From Photobacterium profundum (GTDB taxonomy: Bacteria > Pseudomonadota > Gammaproteobacteria > Enterobacterales > Vibrionaceae), in contig NZ_PYOD01000001.1 in assembly GCF_003026285.1 (NCBI RefSeq), positions 1,036,657-1,100,656 on the forward strand: a stretch of 64,000 nucleotides of DNA, written 5' to 3'. Each line of letters opens with the position of its first letter. The first letter of the stretch is position 1. Positions 62,060 to 64,000 of this stretch are shown here, in pieces. The notes below the pieces were generated by a model. The model was given only the letters and a program-made list of their open reading frames with translations. It made no database searches and had not been told where the DNA came from. The position numbers and the translations under genes are program-made.

Positions 62060-62097
62060 CTAACCAACTGAGCTACCACTTCGCAGTGTCTATTTAG
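62060..62097 (-). pseudogene. Partial tRNA repeat (5' half plus leader)
   Basis: 35 of 38 bases match 62217-62254, which covers the 5' half of tRNA-Asp (acceptor strand, D arm) and 15 bases of its leader. The remaining part of the tRNA is missing; the sequence runs into TTTTTATACCG on the minus strand. It cannot fold into a tRNA. Confidence 0.85.
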
Positions 62098-62128
62098 TTC
62101 TAATTTCCATTTTCTATAGACGTAAAAA

Positions 62129-62153
62129 AGCCCTAATCTTTCGATTAGGGCTT
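62129..62153 (-). terminator. Terminator of the rRNA operon
   Basis: AAGCCCTAATC, loop TTTC, GATTAGGGCTT; on the minus strand it is followed by a run of T (TTTTTACG). It lies 10 bases past tRNA-Asp. Confidence 0.92.
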
Positions 62154-62162
62154 CTTCAATAA

Positions 62163-62239
62163 TGGCGGAGTGGACGGGACTCGAACCCGCGACCCCCGGC
62201 GTGACAGGCCGGTATTCTAACCAACTGAACTACCACTCC
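62163..62239 (-). tRNA. tRNA-Asp (GTC)
   Basis: The 77-base gene folds with acceptor GGAGTGG/CCACTCC, D arm GTAGTTCAGTTGGTTAG, anticodon loop CTGTCAC with GTC, T arm GTCGCGGGTTCGAGTCCCGTC split over its stem and loop, discriminator G and encoded CCA. It matches E. coli tRNA-Asp closely and is distal in the rrn operon, after the second 5S. Confidence 0.97.
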
Positions 62240-62268
62240 GCAGTGTCTATTCAGCATTTAAGCAATTT

Positions 62269-62388
62269 GGAACTTGGCAATGACCTACTCTCACATGGGG
62301 AGACCCCACACTACCATCGGCGCAACTATATTTCACTTCTGAGTTCGGCATGGGATCAGGTGGTTCTATAGTGCTACTGTCGCCAAGT
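62269..62388 (-). rRNA. rrf: 5S rRNA, second (distal) copy
   Basis: The 120-base sequence matches 5S rRNA: CCACCTGATCCCATGCCG, AACTCAGAAGTGAAA and GCGCCGATGGTAGTGTGGGG are all present. It differs from the first copy mainly in the acceptor-like ends and one helix (CACTATAG with AATATAGT), where the changes keep pairing. Ends are estimated from the terminal stem TACTTGGC/GCCAAGT. Confidence 0.93.
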
Positions 62389-62437
62389 AAATTCTTTTAC
62401 ACAGTTCACGTTATTACTAACACAAACTTAAAATTGG

Positions 62438-62557
62438 GCGCCTGGCGATGCCCTACTCTCACATGGGGAGACCCCACACTACCATCGGCGCAACTGCGTT
62501 TCACTTCTGAGTTCGGCATGGGATCAGGTGGAGCCACAGCGCTATGGTCGCCAGACA
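62438..62557 (-). rRNA. rrf: 5S rRNA, first (proximal) copy
   Basis: The 120-base gene has the terminal stem TGTCTGGCG/CGCCAGGCG and the conserved CCACCTGATCCCATGCCG, AACTCAGAAGTGAAACG and GCGCCGATGGTAGTGTGGGG. It follows 23S by about 120 bases. This copy is nearer to the E. coli and Vibrio consensus than the second. Confidence 0.95.
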
Positions 62558-62679
62558 AATTCTTTTATTGTCAGCATTCGCTGGCAATAGCAATCTTGGA
62601 AAATCTAACTAGTTTACAATCTGTTCTCAAACACCATTCAAGTGTTCGTGGAGTCCGTAAAAAACCCCTTGGGTGTTGT

Positions 62680-64000
<1,321 letters not shown>

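Larger units (their letters stand above)
61708..62162. other. Intergenic region between the SorC gene and the rRNA operon
   Basis: 455 bases with no credible gene. It holds the SorC promoter region, a tRNA 5'-half repeat (62060-62097) and the rrn terminator (62129-62153). The middle (about 61870-62050) is AT-rich without recognisable structure. Confidence 0.6.

Noticed and set aside
62162..62371. Plus-strand frame of 69 codons starting MAEWTGLEPAT
   Set aside because: It is the antisense of tRNA-Asp and 5S rRNA, a well-known spurious translation.

Overview
The window is chromosomal DNA of a gammaproteobacterium of the family Vibrionaceae, most likely Photobacterium. This rests on gene content and order (an isc operon with an E. 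coli-like layout, a phoB-phoR-pstS-ppx-ppk-gcvR-pstCAB-phoU block arranged as in Vibrio, an rlmN-pilW-rodZ-ispG-hisS-yfgM-bamB block), on rRNA and tRNA sequence and on a GlyGly-CTERM protease. The genus is an inference. Almost every gene is intact and most belong to the core genome. I see no prophage, insertion sequence, integron, CRISPR array or defence island.

Layout. 0-6.9 kb: ndk, rlmN, pilW, rodZ, ispG, hisS, yfgM and the start of bamB, all on the minus strand (tRNA and rRNA modification, isoprenoid synthesis, cell shape, envelope assembly). 7.0-9.7 kb: two tandem, diverged peptidase B genes. 10.0-15.8 kb: complete iscRSUA-hscBA-fdx-iscX operon with two adjacent type-1 IscR operators. 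15.8-17.6 kb: divergent trmJ and suhB. 17.8-23.5 kb: secF, secD, yajC, tgt, queA. 23.6-26.1 kb: a secreted trypsin-like protease with a GlyGly-CTERM tail, a CBS-domain protein and acpH. 26.2-29.2 kb: glyoxylate shunt aceB-aceA. 29.8-31.5 kb: divergent oxyR and a 2-Cys peroxiredoxin. 31.7-35.0 kb: cutC, a lipoprotein alpha/beta hydrolase and polyphosphate kinase 2. 35.1-38.0 kb: a LysR regulator and two small outer-membrane beta-barrel genes, the most accessory-looking stretch. 38.0-51.6 kb: phosphate and polyphosphate cluster. 51.7-57.8 kb: sbcC, sbcD and divergent rdgC. 58.0-59.7 kb: trhP-yfhL. 59.7-61.7 kb: mepA and a SorC-family regulator. 62.1-64.0 kb: the 3' end of an rRNA operon read on the minus strand (23S, two 5S copies, tRNA-Asp, terminator), followed by a stray tRNA fragment.

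How genes work together. The phosphate block joins a PhoR/PhoB two-component system, a Pst importer with very large periplasmic insertions in PstC and PstA, PhoU, and PPK1/PPX; good Pho boxes lie before phoB and before pstC. A PPK2 10 kb away adds a second polyphosphate route. The isc operon supplies Fe-S clusters needed by several enzymes in the same window (IspG, RlmN, IscR, Fdx, YfhL, TrhP). trhP and yfhL, known in E. coli to act together in tRNA U34 hydroxylation, are adjacent here. Tgt and QueA make queuosine, so tRNA wobble modification is a recurring theme.

I found no convincing new multi-gene system. The observations most worth checking are the paired 5S genes with compensatory changes, the tRNA 5'-half repeat beyond the rrn terminator, the second pepB with a 9-G tract, the trhP-yfhL pair, the 70-bp palindromic element beside pstC and the 17-bp tandem repeat across the stop codon of an outer-membrane protein gene.
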